Below, one piece after another: positions 9,025 through 17,358 of a DNA stretch of 64,000 nt. How positions within the stretch are numbered: the first letter of the stretch is position 1; each line of letters opens with the position of its first letter. The notes under the pieces are model-generated. The model was not told where the DNA came from. It saw nothing but the letters and a program-made list of their open reading frames with translations, and searched no databases. The position numbers and the translations under genes were made by a program. The stretch covers positions 1,195,207 to 1,259,206 of the forward strand of contig NZ_AGIK01000001.1 of the NCBI RefSeq assembly GCF_000230675.1, read 5' to 3'. The DNA is from Synechococcus sp. WH 8016. Lineage in GTDB: Bacteria; Cyanobacteriota; Cyanobacteriia; PCC-6307; Cyanobiaceae.

Positions 9025-9864
9025 ATGAATTTGTTCGCTGACCTCCTCGCCTCCACAAAAGCTTCCACCGTTACGGCCACAGGGCCGCGCATCCAGCAGA
9101 GACGCGGCGTGGAAATCAAGTCAGCTCGAGAGCTGAAAATCATGGCGAAAGCCAGTTCGATCGTCGCCACCGTTTTGCGCGAGATCATGGAGCTGGTTGA
9201 ACCTGGCCAGACCACTGGCGATCTCGACGCCCATGCCGAGCGCCGCATCAGGGAAATGGGTGCAACCCCCAGTTTCATGGGTTACCACGGCTTCCCTGCA
9301 AGCATCTGCGCCAGCATCAACAACGAGGTGGTGCATGGCATCCCCAGCAACAAACGGGTCATCCATGCTGGCGATCTCCTCAAAGTGGATACGGGGGCCT
9401 ATTTCGACGGCTACCACGGGGATAGCTGCATCACCGTTTGCGTCGGCGACGTCTCGGAAGAAGCACGAAAGCTCAGTCGTGTCGCTCAGGAATCACTGAT
9501 GGCTGGACTCTCCCAGATCCGTGCTGGGAATACGCTTCTCGACATCGCTGGAGCCGTTGAAGACCACGTCAAAGCCAATCACTTCAGCGTGGTGGAGGAT
9601 TACACCGGCCATGGAGTTGGACGGAATCTCCATGAGGAGCCATCGGTGTTCAACTTCCGAACAGACGCTCTCCCCAATGTGAAATTGCGCCCAGGAATGA
9701 CGCTAGCCGTTGAGCCCATTCTCAACGCAGGAAGCAATGCTTGCCGCACCCTCAAAGACCGCTGGACCGTCGTTACCAAGGATGGAAGTCTTTCCGCTCA
9801 GTGGGAGCACACCATCGTGGTGACCTCTGATGGTTGCGAGATCCTCACCGATCGGGGGGATTGA
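9025..9864 (+). CDS. map: Methionine aminopeptidase, type I
   Basis: Removes the initiator methionine from nascent proteins. The 279 residues include all five metal ligands in their usual settings: Asp in [14 protein letters not shown] (two aspartates), His in [14 protein letters not shown], Glu in MTLAVEPIL and Glu in [10 protein letters not shown]. About 40 residues precede the catalytic core, somewhat longer than the E. coli enzyme. The ATG at 9025 is the first in frame. The 3' end overlaps the convergent SDR gene by 20 bases. Confidence 0.96.
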   Translation: MNLFADLLASTKASTVTATGPRIQQRRGVEIKSARELKIMAKASSIVATVLREIMELVEPGQTTGDLDAHAERRIREMGATPSFMGYHGFPASICASINNEVVHGIPSNKRVIHAGDLLKVDTGAYFDGYHGDSCITVCVGDVSEEARKLSRVAQESLMAGLSQIRAGNTLLDIAGAVEDHVKANHFSVVEDYTGHGVGRNLHEEPSVFNFRTDALPNVKLRPGMTLAVEPILNAGSNACRTLKDRWTVVTKDGSLSAQWEHTIVVTSDGCEILTDRGD

Positions 9865-10612
9865 TCTTCAAAGCGCGGCAATAAACCCTCCGAATCAGTT
9901 CGATGGAGGGCATTAGAAGGTACGTAAGAGGGTTGGGGGTGACGATGATCAAGTTCACCCCAAGGCTTGCTTGCCAGAGCACCTGTTTAGCGACAAAACC
10001 TGACGTCATCACCCCAATCGGGTTGAGATTGGAGCGAAACGGTCCGAGGATCAGTTTGCGAAGCCGCAATGCCTCACGCTGCTCCGCGTCACGGTTGTTC
10101 CAACGCGAGCTGACCAGCTCACCGATCAGCCGCTTGCTCAACTCATAGCCAGGGCTCAAGGCCGGTTGGATCTCGGCCTCTGACGTGTTGACCCAGAGCT
10201 CCCTCGGCTGTTCGCGGTTGAGATCTTGATCGGCGATGGTCTCGAACTGCTGCATCAAACGCCAATGGCTGAATGCATTCACCTCAAGGGCTTTGGAGAG
10301 AGTGTCTGGGCACTGGTCACCACCAGGGTTGATGCCGTGGTTCAAAACGAGCACATCAAGACCTTTGAGAATGGGCTCCAGCTGACGCTCATCTCCGCAA
10401 GACCAACGAACCCACTCTTGAGCTTCATCAGGCGACGCTTGGGCTTGGGGGCGCGGACGATGACTGAAAGCAATCACCCAGGCGCCCTCTGCGATCAAAG
10501 CCTGGGTTAAGGCACGGCCCAGCGCACCACTCGCTCCAGTGATTCCCACTGTTCGTCCAGACCAACGCCCGGACAGGGGAGCAGCGGAGGAGGGAGATGC
10601 CTGTTTGGCCAT
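9845..10612 (-). CDS. Short-chain dehydrogenase/reductase
   Basis: A 255-residue Rossmann oxidoreductase. The cofactor motif [15 protein letters not shown] is the TGxxxGxG of the SDR superfamily, VLNHGIN fits the NNAG position, and the catalytic Tyr/Lys pair appears as YELSK with a preceding Ser in WVNTSEAE. The substrate cannot be inferred. The C-terminal region [20 protein letters not shown] is hydrophobic and may touch the membrane. It converges with map, overlapping it by 20 bases, and diverges from the following gene. Confidence 0.85.
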   Translation of the reverse strand: MAKQASPSSAAPLSGRWSGRTVGITGASGALGRALTQALIAEGAWVIAFSHRPRPQAQASPDEAQEWVRWSCGDERQLEPILKGLDVLVLNHGINPGGDQCPDTLSKALEVNAFSHWRLMQQFETIADQDLNREQPRELWVNTSEAEIQPALSPGYELSKRLIGELVSSRWNNRDAEQREALRLRKLILGPFRSNLNPIGVMTSGFVAKQVLWQASLGVNLIIVTPNPLTYLLMPSIELIRRVYCRALKINPPDR

Positions 10613-10737
10613 GAAAGGGGATTTGGATCAGGGGGGGGAAGCAACTTGGACGAAACCATTCACACCTTCACCGGCCCAACGATGACAGCACAACGGGGCT
10701 TGACCTCTAAATTGCTGAACACGCCGGGATCTCCTGC

Positions 10738-11820
10738 ATGGGCAACACACTGCTGATCGGATCCTGTGAGCCGTTCAGCGGCAAATCCGCTCTCGTACTC
10801 GGATTAGCCCGCCATCTCCTGTCTGAAGGCCGGACTGTGCGCTTTGGCAAACCACTCGCCACAAGTCTTGAGTGGACGGCCAAAGGGTCTCCTTTGCCCG
10901 ATCCATTGATTGATGACGATGTGCGTTTCGTTGGCACAACCCTTGGGCTCGACGAGACCCGCTTGATTCCATCCCTCCATCTGCTCTCTCCAGAGACCGC
11001 AGACACCCGTCTGAGACAGGGCAATTTGGAGGCAGGAACCGGGCTCGAGATGTTGTTGAAAGATCTACAAAACGATCAAGACAGCTTCACCATGCTCGAA
11101 GCGGCAGGAAGTCTGCACGAGGGTCTGATGTATGGCCTCAGCCTCGTTCAACTCGCTGAAGGACTATCTGCTCCAGTGGTTCTGGTGCATCTTTGGCAAG
11201 ACAGCCGCAGCGTGGATGCCCTCCTCGCAGCCCAGCATCAGCTCGGCGATCGACTAGCCGGTGTTGTTTTGAATGCGGTGACACCTGATGAAGTCGAGGA
11301 ATTGAATCAACACGTGGTGCCGGCTCTTCAGGCACTGGGATTAAAGGTCTTCGGGGTGATGCCCAGATCTCCCCTTCTACGCAGCGTCACCGTTGGAGAG
11401 CTGGTGAGACGTCTTGATGCGCGAGTGATTTGTTGCAAAGAACGCCTCGAACTCCTGGTTGAGACACTGAGTATCGGAGCCATGAATGTGAATTCAGCAA
11501 TGGAATTCTTCAGGCGTCGGCGCAACATGGCTGTTGTGACAGGCGCTGATCGCACCGATATTCAGCTGGCAGCACTCGAGGCCTCAACGCAGTGCCTGAT
11601 CCTCACCGGCGCTGGAGAGCCTCTCCCCCAACTGGTCAATCGTGCCGATGAATTGGAGGTGCCCCTTCTGAAGGTTGAGCACGACACGCTGGCCACGGTT
11701 GAAGTGATTGAACAGGCCTTCGGACATGTGCGTCTCCACGAAACAGTGAAGGCCACCTATGCCTTCCGACTCGTTGAAGAGCACTGCCAGCTGAGCGAAT
11801 TGTTTCGTGCCGTTAGCTGA
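10738..11820 (+). CDS. BioD-like / DRTGG domain protein (phosphotransacetylase N-terminal type)
   Basis: The 360-residue product has a P-loop NTPase domain of the dethiobiotin synthetase type (residues 1 to about 210; P-loop IGSCEPFSGKSALVLGLARH) and a DRTGG domain (about 215-330; start VGELVRRLDARVICC, with VTGADRTDIQLAAL). This is the architecture of the N-terminal half of long bacterial phosphotransacetylases, but the acyltransferase domain is absent, as is usual for the stand-alone cyanobacterial proteins. A regulatory or nucleotide-sensing function is likely; the reaction is unknown. ATG 10738. Confidence 0.82.
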   Translation: MGNTLLIGSCEPFSGKSALVLGLARHLLSEGRTVRFGKPLATSLEWTAKGSPLPDPLIDDDVRFVGTTLGLDETRLIPSLHLLSPETADTRLRQGNLEAGTGLEMLLKDLQNDQDSFTMLEAAGSLHEGLMYGLSLVQLAEGLSAPVVLVHLWQDSRSVDALLAAQHQLGDRLAGVVLNAVTPDEVEELNQHVVPALQALGLKVFGVMPRSPLLRSVTVGELVRRLDARVICCKERLELLVETLSIGAMNVNSAMEFFRRRRNMAVVTGADRTDIQLAALEASTQCLILTGAGEPLPQLVNRADELEVPLLKVEHDTLATVEVIEQAFGHVRLHETVKATYAFRLVEEHCQLSELFRAVS

Positions 11821-11893
11821 GCGTTTGCGGAGCGATCTCACCTAGGCACACCTCTCTCGAGGGGCGCTGCTAGCGTTTGAAACTGCCAGTGGG

Positions 11894-12412
11894 ATGTCAT
11901 TGAGCCGCTCTCTTGATCTTCCTGCACTCGACAGGGTCGACACACTTGCCCAAGAACTTGCCCTCCTACAGGACAAGGGGAAGCGGAGAATTGCCATTCT
12001 TGGCAGCCGCCACGTGCCGGTCGTCGCGATTCATCTCGTAGAACTGATCTCTCGGTCCTTGGCACAAGAGGGGCATACGTTGCTGACCTCGGGGTCTCAG
12101 GGTGTCAATGCAGCCGTGATTCGGGGGGTCTTAGCCGTTGATCGCGAGCGACTCACCGTGCTGCTCCCCCAGAGTCTCGATCGACAAGTCCCGGAAATTC
12201 GCGACCAGCTAGATCAGGTTCTCCATCTGATCGAAAAACCTGAGCATGACGATCTGCCGTTGCCCATCGCCAGCAGTCTCTGCAATCAAGAGATCATCAA
12301 CCGTTGTGATCAATTGATCTGTCTCGCGTTTCATGACAGCGAAACACTTCTTGCTAGCTGCAGAAGTGCAGAAGACATGGGGAAAGTGGTCAGTCTTCTG
12401 TTTTTCGATTAA
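11894..12412 (+). CDS. DprA/SMF-like Rossmann protein (DNA recombination-mediator type)
   Basis: A 172-residue protein with a lysine-decarboxylase/SMF-like Rossmann core: RRIAILGSRHVPVVAIHLVE, then LLTSGSQGVNAAVIRGV and LTVLLPQSLDRQ. The GSR...TSG.Q pattern resembles the nucleotide-binding part of DprA, and cyanobacterial copies are often labelled DNA recombination-mediator protein A. It lacks the SAM and winged-helix domains of true DprA. It follows the DRTGG gene by 73 bases on the same strand. Confidence 0.7.
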   Translation: MSLSRSLDLPALDRVDTLAQELALLQDKGKRRIAILGSRHVPVVAIHLVELISRSLAQEGHTLLTSGSQGVNAAVIRGVLAVDRERLTVLLPQSLDRQVPEIRDQLDQVLHLIEKPEHDDLPLPIASSLCNQEIINRCDQLICLAFHDSETLLASCRSAEDMGKVVSLLFFD

Positions 12413-12449
12413 TCGGTTTCGATCCGTTCAGGGCTGCTCGCTGAGGCGG

Positions 12450-12905
12450 TCATGCCGATTGAAGAAGAGCTTTCAGGCCTTCCACGTACAAAATGCCTGT
12501 GCAAAAGAGCGCCGACGCCCAGCACAAGCCTCTTAAAGGCGCAATGTTGCTGACGTAAGCACCGATATAGACAAGTCGAAGGATGGGCTGAATGAGGGCC
12601 ACAACGGCCGCAATACCTGGCAAAGGTCCTGTTTGAAGAGCGGCGATTAGAGCCAACAAAGCAGCAGGAGCATGAAGACCAAACGCTTCAAAACTGTTCT
12701 GATGAGCCCAACTGGCCCGCTTCCCCCACGCGGGCAGGCGATCAAACATCGCCCTTGGCGCATTCATGTCAGCCATGGTGAAGTCAGCCTGGGAGCGCGC
12801 CGCACCTAGAGGAACAATGCTGACAATCACAACCGCGCCAGCCAGCACAAGAGACCAGGCATAGGGAGCTGCTGGAACAGCCGTCAACAAAGCAATGAGA
12901 TCCAT
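12450..12905 (-). CDS. MAPEG family membrane protein
   Basis: A 151-residue, four-helix membrane protein. Hydrophobic spans lie near AWSLVLAGAVVIVSIVPLG, FGLHAPAALLALIAALQTG, GIAAVVALIQPILRLVYIG and GLCWASALFCTGILYV. The RASWAHQNSFEAFG segment matches the conserved AHxNxxE stretch of MAPEG (eicosanoid and glutathione metabolism) proteins, here the short bacterial type. The substrate is unknown. It is convergent with the DprA-like gene; the stops are about 40 bases apart. Confidence 0.85.
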   Translation of the reverse strand: MDLIALLTAVPAAPYAWSLVLAGAVVIVSIVPLGAARSQADFTMADMNAPRAMFDRLPAWGKRASWAHQNSFEAFGLHAPAALLALIAALQTGPLPGIAAVVALIQPILRLVYIGAYVSNIAPLRGLCWASALFCTGILYVEGLKALLQSA

Positions 12906-13097
12906 GGGCCAGCCAAATACAAATCCTTTCTAAACAGCAATCTTCTGGATTGTGATGTCGTTCCACGACCCAAGACGTCTTATCCCTGCCCTGACAACAC
13001 AGGGGCATGCCGCCACACCAGCCCTTCTTCCATCCATTGTTTTCAACTTTTCAGCAAGAAAAGCTTAAAAATGCGCCATCAAGTGGCGGGTACATCG

Positions 13098-13415
13098 TTA
13101 CGGGGCATCCGAATCGCTGACATCCGAACCAGAACCAACCTCATCATTGAGACTTTGACCTGGACGCCAACCGCTGGCCCAGATCTCTCTGCACTGACGA
13201 TTAAGTGTGTCGCGAGTGAAGCCCCAAGCAGCGACAACTTTCTGCAAGTCTGTCTTGATGTCATCAGCCCCAGGGAAGTCTCCATAACGCGTCGCAAGTC
13301 TTGCTGCGGACGTCAGCTGGTCGGGGCCAGGAACTCCTTCAAAACCAAGCAAAGAGTCCAAAATATCCCGATCCGATGCATAAAGCGGATGAGTTTGCTG
13401 AATGTCTTCTGCCAT
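13098..13415 (-). CDS. DUF3288 family protein
   Basis: A 105-residue soluble acidic protein starting MAEDIQQTHPLYASDRDILD; the HPLYxxDRDxxxxLL pattern fits DUF3288, a small cyanobacterial family with no known activity. The middle, EIWASGWRPGQ, is well formed, and the C-terminus is a short Asp/Ser-rich tail. It is flanked by non-coding DNA on both sides. The family assignment is from memory of the N-terminal motif. Confidence 0.72.
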   Translation of the reverse strand: MAEDIQQTHPLYASDRDILDSLLGFEGVPGPDQLTSAARLATRYGDFPGADDIKTDLQKVVAAWGFTRDTLNRQCREIWASGWRPGQSLNDEVGSGSDVSDSDAP

Positions 13416-13580
13416 AAAGGGTTGGGTCTACAAGCGACGAAGCACAAAGGATCAGACGTCCTTGGTGATACTCAAGCGCATTGAGATCTACACCGTGAAG
13501 CGGTTAACCAAGGTCAACCAAGGGAACCCCAGTGGTGACTGAACCAGGTCATCGCCTGAGGTGGCACCTGTTAAGCAACA

Positions 13581-13709
13581 TCAAATGGCTGGATATGCAC
13601 TCATGACACCCCAGCCAATCAAGGCAGCGATGCTGCCCCAAACCAAAAGAGATACGCCAAGCAAACGAAATCTGTTTTCATTCTTTGGAATTACGAGCTG
13701 ACGATCCAT
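13581..13709 (-). CDS. Single-span membrane micro-protein, 42 residues
   Basis: Reads MDRQLVIPKNENRFRLLGVS then LLVWGSIAALIGWGVMSAYP and AI. One membrane span (about residues 17-37) is preceded by a basic-polar N-terminus. ATG at 13709, TGA at 13581-13583. I do not recognise a family. It resembles in size the small accessory subunits of thylakoid complexes, but that is only analogy. It sits alone between the DUF3288 gene and a divergent small plus-strand gene. Confidence 0.6.
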   Translation of the reverse strand: MDRQLVIPKNENRFRLLGVSLLVWGSIAALIGWGVMSAYPAI

Positions 13710-13834
13710 TCGATTTTGTTCTCAACCCCTTTGATGACAACGCCCGACAATGGTCGCAAGCAATTCACAGGGTTAGCTGACAAAGATGTCAAGCGGAAAC
13801 AACGTGTCTACGTTGCACGAAACGCGAGATCGAC

Positions 13835-13996
13835 ATGGGCTTCGACAAAGGAGATAAATTCATCGATGACGCGAAGCAACGCGCCCACGATGCAATTGGA
13901 GAATCCAATCCAAAACTCACCTCTCTAGAAAAAGGCTTTTTGCACGCCATGAAGCGACGTCAGGCCCGCGAAAAGCATGCCAGGAAAGGAAGCTGA
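13835..13996 (+). CDS. Small basic soluble protein, 53 residues
   Basis: Begins MGFDKGDKFIDDAKQRAHDA and ends in a very basic helix, MKRRQAREKHARKGS. Predicted all-helical; the C-terminal Lys/Arg/His content suggests nucleic acid or membrane-surface binding. The function is unknown. The start ATG at 13835 lies 126 bases from the divergent 42-residue gene start. The amino acid pattern is coherent, and alternative frames here have poor composition. Confidence 0.5.
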   Translation: MGFDKGDKFIDDAKQRAHDAIGESNPKLTSLEKGFLHAMKRRQAREKHARKGS

Positions 13997-14399
13997 AACG
14001 CCCAAAATAGGAACAAAGCACCAACGGTCATATTTTCCAATCACAACAGAAGAGGCGCAGATATTCGCGGGCTTATCAGTGAGCCCTGCTGTAAATCCAT
14101 CTCCACTATCTTCTGACGAACAACTGGCTATCTATTTACGTACGGACTTTCTTACTCCATAGGATGTTATTTAATTGTTTCGCATGCGTCATCAAGCCTG
14201 CAACTGATCGCTTTGCACCCAGGCGCTAGCGCGACCTCTCTGATCAGATTCTCCATCCCATCGGCTATTTCCAGAGGCAATCTGAAGAGCGAAAAGACTG
14301 CGGCAACTGGCTTTGAATGCTTTTGGATTTGATAGGGCATGCCAAGAATGTTTTAAATCCACAAAATCCCATTACGATGTCAAGCCGTCTAGGAATGAG

Positions 14400-14660
14400 A
14401 TGCTCAGATCGATTGCTTCGCTGTTGTTTGCGGCTGTGATGTGGGTTCAGGTCCCCCAGTGGTCCAACGATTGGTCGAAATGTGCCGTAGACGTCCCTGA
14501 TACGGCTTGTCATTGGTATGTCGTAGCTCCAGACAACACCTTTGGGGAAGGATTCAGCTGGGCCAATGCTCCTTGGTTTAGCGCTGAAGGTCTGCTCGAC
14601 ATTGGTGATCTCACTGACACCATGAGCAACATCCACCTCGGCGCGGTTGAGAAAGCATAA
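14400..14660 (+). CDS. Secreted small protein, 86 residues
   Basis: Starts MLRSIASLLFAAVMWVQVPQ, a short signal peptide or anchor, after an AGGA ribosome-binding sequence five bases before the ATG. The mature part has two cysteines (KCAVDVPDTAC) that could form a disulfide, and a Trp-rich middle, FSWANAPWFSAEG. I do not recognise the family. A 9-bp inverted repeat (ATCGATTTC...GAAATCGAT, about 14738-14773) lies downstream. Confidence 0.62.
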   Translation: MLRSIASLLFAAVMWVQVPQWSNDWSKCAVDVPDTACHWYVVAPDNTFGEGFSWANAPWFSAEGLLDIGDLTDTMSNIHLGAVEKA

Positions 14661-14902
14661 AAACGTCTCACCAGAGGTCTCACTGCCAGTGGCTTCGGCC
14701 CTAGAAACCACTGGCTTCAGAATGGCGTAACGGCCCTATCGATTTCCGAAGTCTTCACAGAAGCGAAATCGATGCGTGGCGATTGATGACACCAGGATGA
14801 AGGTGGCGATCATCCATCTTCAGATTCAACACGACACATTGCTTGAAACCCCAAAGATGTCAGCAGCAATGCTCTGGGGCTAAGTAGACGAAACTGGTCG
14901 AT

Positions 14903-15019
14903 CTATTTCTTTTTCAAGTAAGGCAAATCACTTGGCTGAGAAAGGGTGAAGACAACAGCGGCTGTAATGAGTGCACCCACAGCCAACATTGCATAAATCC
15001 AAACAGAGTAATCAGTCAT
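14903..15019 (-). CDS. Single-span membrane micro-protein, 38 residues, coupled to hli
   Basis: Reads MTDYSVWIYAMLAVGALITA then AVVFTLSQPSDLPYLKKK. One membrane span (about residues 6-26) and a basic C-terminus. Its ATG shares one base with the TGA of the upstream hli gene (TGATG), a standard arrangement for translational coupling. The fixed link to an Hli protein suggests a thylakoid partner in pigment-protein protection or assembly; this is inference from position. TAG stop at 14903-14905. Confidence 0.68.
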   Translation of the reverse strand: MTDYSVWIYAMLAVGALITAAVVFTLSQPSDLPYLKKK

Positions 15020-15222
15020 CAGTTAATTCCTAAAACGCCAAACGTGATTTGGCTCAGAATGCCATGACCTGTCAAGGCCTCCGTGAGAACGCCGATCACA
15101 ATGCCGAGCATGGCTAAGCGTCCATTGAGGAGCTCTGCAGCAACAAATCGCCCAGACTTGCTTTGCTCTGAAGAGCCGTTCTGGAACCAATCTTCTTGGA
15201 ACTGGGAGACGGAGTTCATCAT
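15019..15222 (-). CDS. High-light-inducible protein (Hli/Scp family)
   Basis: A 67-residue one-helix protein with a 30-residue hydrophilic N-terminus and the signature AELLNGRLAMLGIVIGVLTE followed by ALTGHGILSQI. This is the longer Hli form, with a Glu/Asn/Arg pigment-binding helix and a C-terminal TGHG-L-Q tail. Two tandem ATGs (15222, 15219) are possible starts; a TTG just upstream is less likely. The stop overlaps the start of the 38-residue membrane protein. It diverges from a GNAT gene 55 bases away. Confidence 0.9.
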   Translation of the reverse strand: MMNSVSQFQEDWFQNGSSEQSKSGRFVAAELLNGRLAMLGIVIGVLTEALTGHGILSQITFGVLGIN

Positions 15223-15277
15223 CTTCAAATAAGTACACGAACTTTACCCGCTTTGCAACGTTTTGCGAAGCATCGCC

Positions 15278-15727
15278 ATGCGACCCATCCAAGCCACTGA
15301 CATCCCTTTGCTACGCGAAATTTTCGTGGATGCCATTCATAGCCAAGCCGCTCAGATTTACAGCCCAGAACAAATACACGCTTGGGCAAGCCTCGCTTGG
15401 CTACCAGGACTATTGGATCGCACCTTGGAAGAAGGCCAAGGCTGGATCAGTGGAGTCGATGATGGGTTCGCGATTCGCCATCCCTCCAACCGACTGTCAA
15501 TGCTGTATTGCCGAGGTCGATCGTCTCGACAGGGACATGGCTCAGCGCTGCTTAAGGCCATTGAATGCGATGCCCAACGCATGGGAATCAAACGGTTGCA
15601 AACAGAAGCCAGCCTCCTCAGTCGGCCGATGCTGGAGCGACGGGGTTGGATGGTGATCGCTCCTGAGCCATTCACGATCGCCGGCGTGCCATTCTTGCAT
15701 TTCAAAATGGACAAACGCTTGGGCTGA
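15278..15727 (+). CDS. GNAT family N-acetyltransferase
   Basis: A 149-residue acetyltransferase starting MRPIQATDIPLLREIFVDAI. The acetyl-CoA-binding loop is in CRGRSSRQGHGSALLKAIE (motif A, R/Q-x-x-G-x-G), and the C-terminal part RPMLERRGWMVIAPEPF has the usual GNAT motif B shape. The substrate is unknown. An in-frame ATG five codons upstream is possible. It diverges from the hli gene. Confidence 0.85.
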   Translation: MRPIQATDIPLLREIFVDAIHSQAAQIYSPEQIHAWASLAWLPGLLDRTLEEGQGWISGVDDGFAIRHPSNRLSMLYCRGRSSRQGHGSALLKAIECDAQRMGIKRLQTEASLLSRPMLERRGWMVIAPEPFTIAGVPFLHFKMDKRLG

Positions 15728-16355
15728 GTCCGCTCCCTCAGGCGAATCGCTAAAGCCTTACAAATCGCCTACAGCGATGGCGAAAAGATGGCGAAATGAT
15801 GGAAAAATCATCGAGATTTTCAAGACTGGGCGAAGAATAAAAACACTGATGCTTGCTGATTCGCCAAATTCCTCTCTCAGCATGTGTTTTTCCACACCAA
15901 TTTCAAACCAAAGCAGATTTTTGCTCACGTCATGGCGTTGGTCTGGCTCATCAAAGCCAACCGAGCAGGTTCAGTCATGAATTGAAGCAACTTTTAGATG
16001 ACAACAATGTGAGCTCGCTTACACGCAACAAACCCTTTCTATGACAGCAGTACAAACAACATGAAATTGAGTCCATCAGCATCGAACAACGAAATAAAGC
16101 AATCTGAAAACAGAAGAAGAACGTTCGATCCCGGGCTACAGCGCTGCTCTGACTCCAAACAATCCGGATTCAGCGGCTGTGGAAAAGTTGTGGAAAAGCA
16201 TGGAAATCATCAAAATCGCCCCTCACCGCCCAGTTCATAGGGTGATCCTGCCCGACCCTGCATCCCCTAATCCATCCTGGGAGGCCTAACGACCTTGCAG
16301 GAACTATCCAAGAACGTTCAGCTGGCGATCCACGGCGTCACTGACGAAGATTGCC
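15728..16355. other. Intergenic stretch without a supportable gene
   Basis: About 630 bases. I see a short direct repeat of GATGGCGAAA near 15774-15803 and several frames of up to 67 codons with unconvincing composition. A 29-codon frame starting at ATG 16200 and a TTG-started frame near 16294 were considered and not called. No tRNA or known RNA motif was seen. Confidence 0.4.
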
Positions 16356-16637
16356 TCAAGTCTGGTTGCCACCGAGCATGTCTTCATACCCTTCGTAGGG
16401 GTCATATTCGGCCCATCCAGGGCTGGCTTGATCCATAAGCCCATATTGACCATCAATCATCTGAGTTCTTGTGTTCCCGTAAGGCACCGTGTTGCAGGTC
16501 ACGCCTCCACCGGCCACCGGTTGGCAGTCATTGAAACGAACCTGGCTTTTCACGGAGACGCCAACCAGGGAAACACAGCCGATGAGAAGGGAAACCACTG
16601 CGCTTAAACGCCCATCAAAAGGTCGCTGGATCGGCAT
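16356..16637 (-). CDS. Membrane-anchored small protein, 93 residues
   Basis: Starts MPIQRPFDGRLSAVVSLLIG and continues with a hydrophobic stretch to about residue 32, then a polar exported-looking part with two cysteines and an acidic Tyr-rich tail (EYDPYEGYEDMLGG). A GTG at 16694 would add 19 residues and overlap the upstream gene. I do not know the family. It is the second gene of a pair with the Cys-containing protein at 16679-16981. Confidence 0.55.
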   Translation of the reverse strand: MPIQRPFDGRLSAVVSLLIGCVSLVGVSVKSQVRFNDCQPVAGGGVTCNTVPYGNTRTQMIDGQYGLMDQASPGWAEYDPYEGYEDMLGGNQT

Positions 16638-16678
16638 GAGCTGCTGAACAACTGAAACCAGTTTGACCGCATCCAGCC

Positions 16679-16981
16679 TCAAAAGCCCTGACACTGAACA
16701 TTCACAGCCGTCAAAAAATTGACAGCGTCTTTTCCACGTCCAGCACGGAGCTGCACCATCACGAGGTCGGACTGCAGACCCAAAAGCATGGTTTGACAGG
16801 GATAACGGTCGCGTGCTGATGCACTGCGCTGCAGCTGTTCAGCACGGTTCAAAGCTTCCTGACAGCTGTCGATTCGCTCGAATCGAAAACAATCCAACGC
16901 AACAGGATTGACGCTCCGAAGCGAAGCAGAAGAAGCGGAACCGATAACAGCACCACCAAGGACCAACAGAATTGCCCCAGA
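16679..16981 (-). CDS. Exported Cys-containing protein, start uncertain
   Basis: About 100 residues from an assumed non-ATG start near 16981, which sits seven bases after AGGAG; the frame is open back to 17179, but that part is antisense to a convincing small gene. The product has an N-terminal hydrophobic segment (ILLVLGGAVIGSASSASL) and four cysteines spread over the mature part (DCFRFERIDSCQEAL, YPCQTML, VQCQGF). The pattern suggests a periplasmic helical protein with two disulfides. No family recognised. Confidence 0.5.
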   Translation of the reverse strand, partial: SGAILLVLGGAVIGSASSASLRSVNPVALDCFRFERIDSCQEALNRAEQLQRSASARDRYPCQTMLLGLQSDLVMVQLRAGRGKDAVNFLTAVNVQCQGF

Positions 16982-17026
16982 AATCGCGATCTCCTGAGAG
17001 GATGCGACAGCTATTTCTCGGATCGG

Positions 17027-17143
17027 ATGTACACCGACTGGACTGCTGTCGCCCTTCTGCTGTTCACCACTGTGCCTTTGTTGGCTGTCGTGGTGACCGC
17101 CGCCTTCTTTATTTGGCAACAGAGGAAGAAACAACTGCGTTAA
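17027..17143 (+). CDS. Single-span membrane micro-protein, 38 residues
   Basis: Reads MYTDWTAVALLLFTTVPLLA then VVVTAAFFIWQQRKKQLR. A single long hydrophobic helix (about residues 6-29) ends in a strongly basic cytoplasm-facing tail, the typical topology of small thylakoid or plasma-membrane subunits. ATG 17027, TAA 17141-17143. Its last 35 bases overlap the 3' end of the convergent zinc-ribbon gene. It was not identified as any named small photosystem, cytochrome b6f or NDH subunit. Confidence 0.6.
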   Translation: MYTDWTAVALLLFTTVPLLAVVVTAAFFIWQQRKKQLR

Positions 17144-17315
17144 CCGGCTCAGGAAGGGCCGTGGAGTGCTGAATTCCAAGGGCTGGCAGTGACATGCCTA
17201 ACTCTTGATTTTGACTCTTCGTGGGCTCGCCTTGCCCCAAACAATCCAGACAAGTACGAAAACGCTTGTCATTGATTCGCTGAATGCCACTGCCGCCGCA
17301 GCTTCTGCAGGTCAT
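17109..17315 (-). CDS. Small DnaJ-type zinc-ribbon protein
   Basis: A 68-residue protein beginning MTCRSCGGSGIQRINDKRF and continuing CLDCLGQGEP. Two CxxC-G-x-G units 17 residues apart match the DnaJ cysteine-rich repeat and would bind one zinc. The rest is a polar tail. Such mini zinc-ribbon proteins are common in cyanobacteria, and their clients are unknown. ATG 17315; it is 43 bases downstream of gluQ on the same strand. Confidence 0.7.
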   Translation of the reverse strand: MTCRSCGGSGIQRINDKRFRTCLDCLGQGEPTKSQNQELGMSLPALGIQHSTALPEPVNAVVSSSVAK

Positions 17316-17358
17316 GGTTGCTGTTGCCGTTTCAAGACGTTTAGTTTGAGGCCTTTTT

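Noticed and set aside
13977..14162. 61-codon plus-strand frame following the 53-residue gene
   Set aside because: It overlaps the end of that gene in another frame and has no ribosome-binding site; composition does not look protein-like enough to call.
14797..14883. 28-codon plus-strand frame starting MKVAIIHLQIQHD
   Set aside because: Too short to support without homology, although composition is acceptable and CCAGG precedes the ATG.
16200..16433. Plus-strand frames MEIIKIAPHRP... and a TTG-started LQELSKNVQLAIHG...
   Set aside because: Both are short, one runs into the 3' end of the convergent membrane-anchored gene, and neither has a convincing start.
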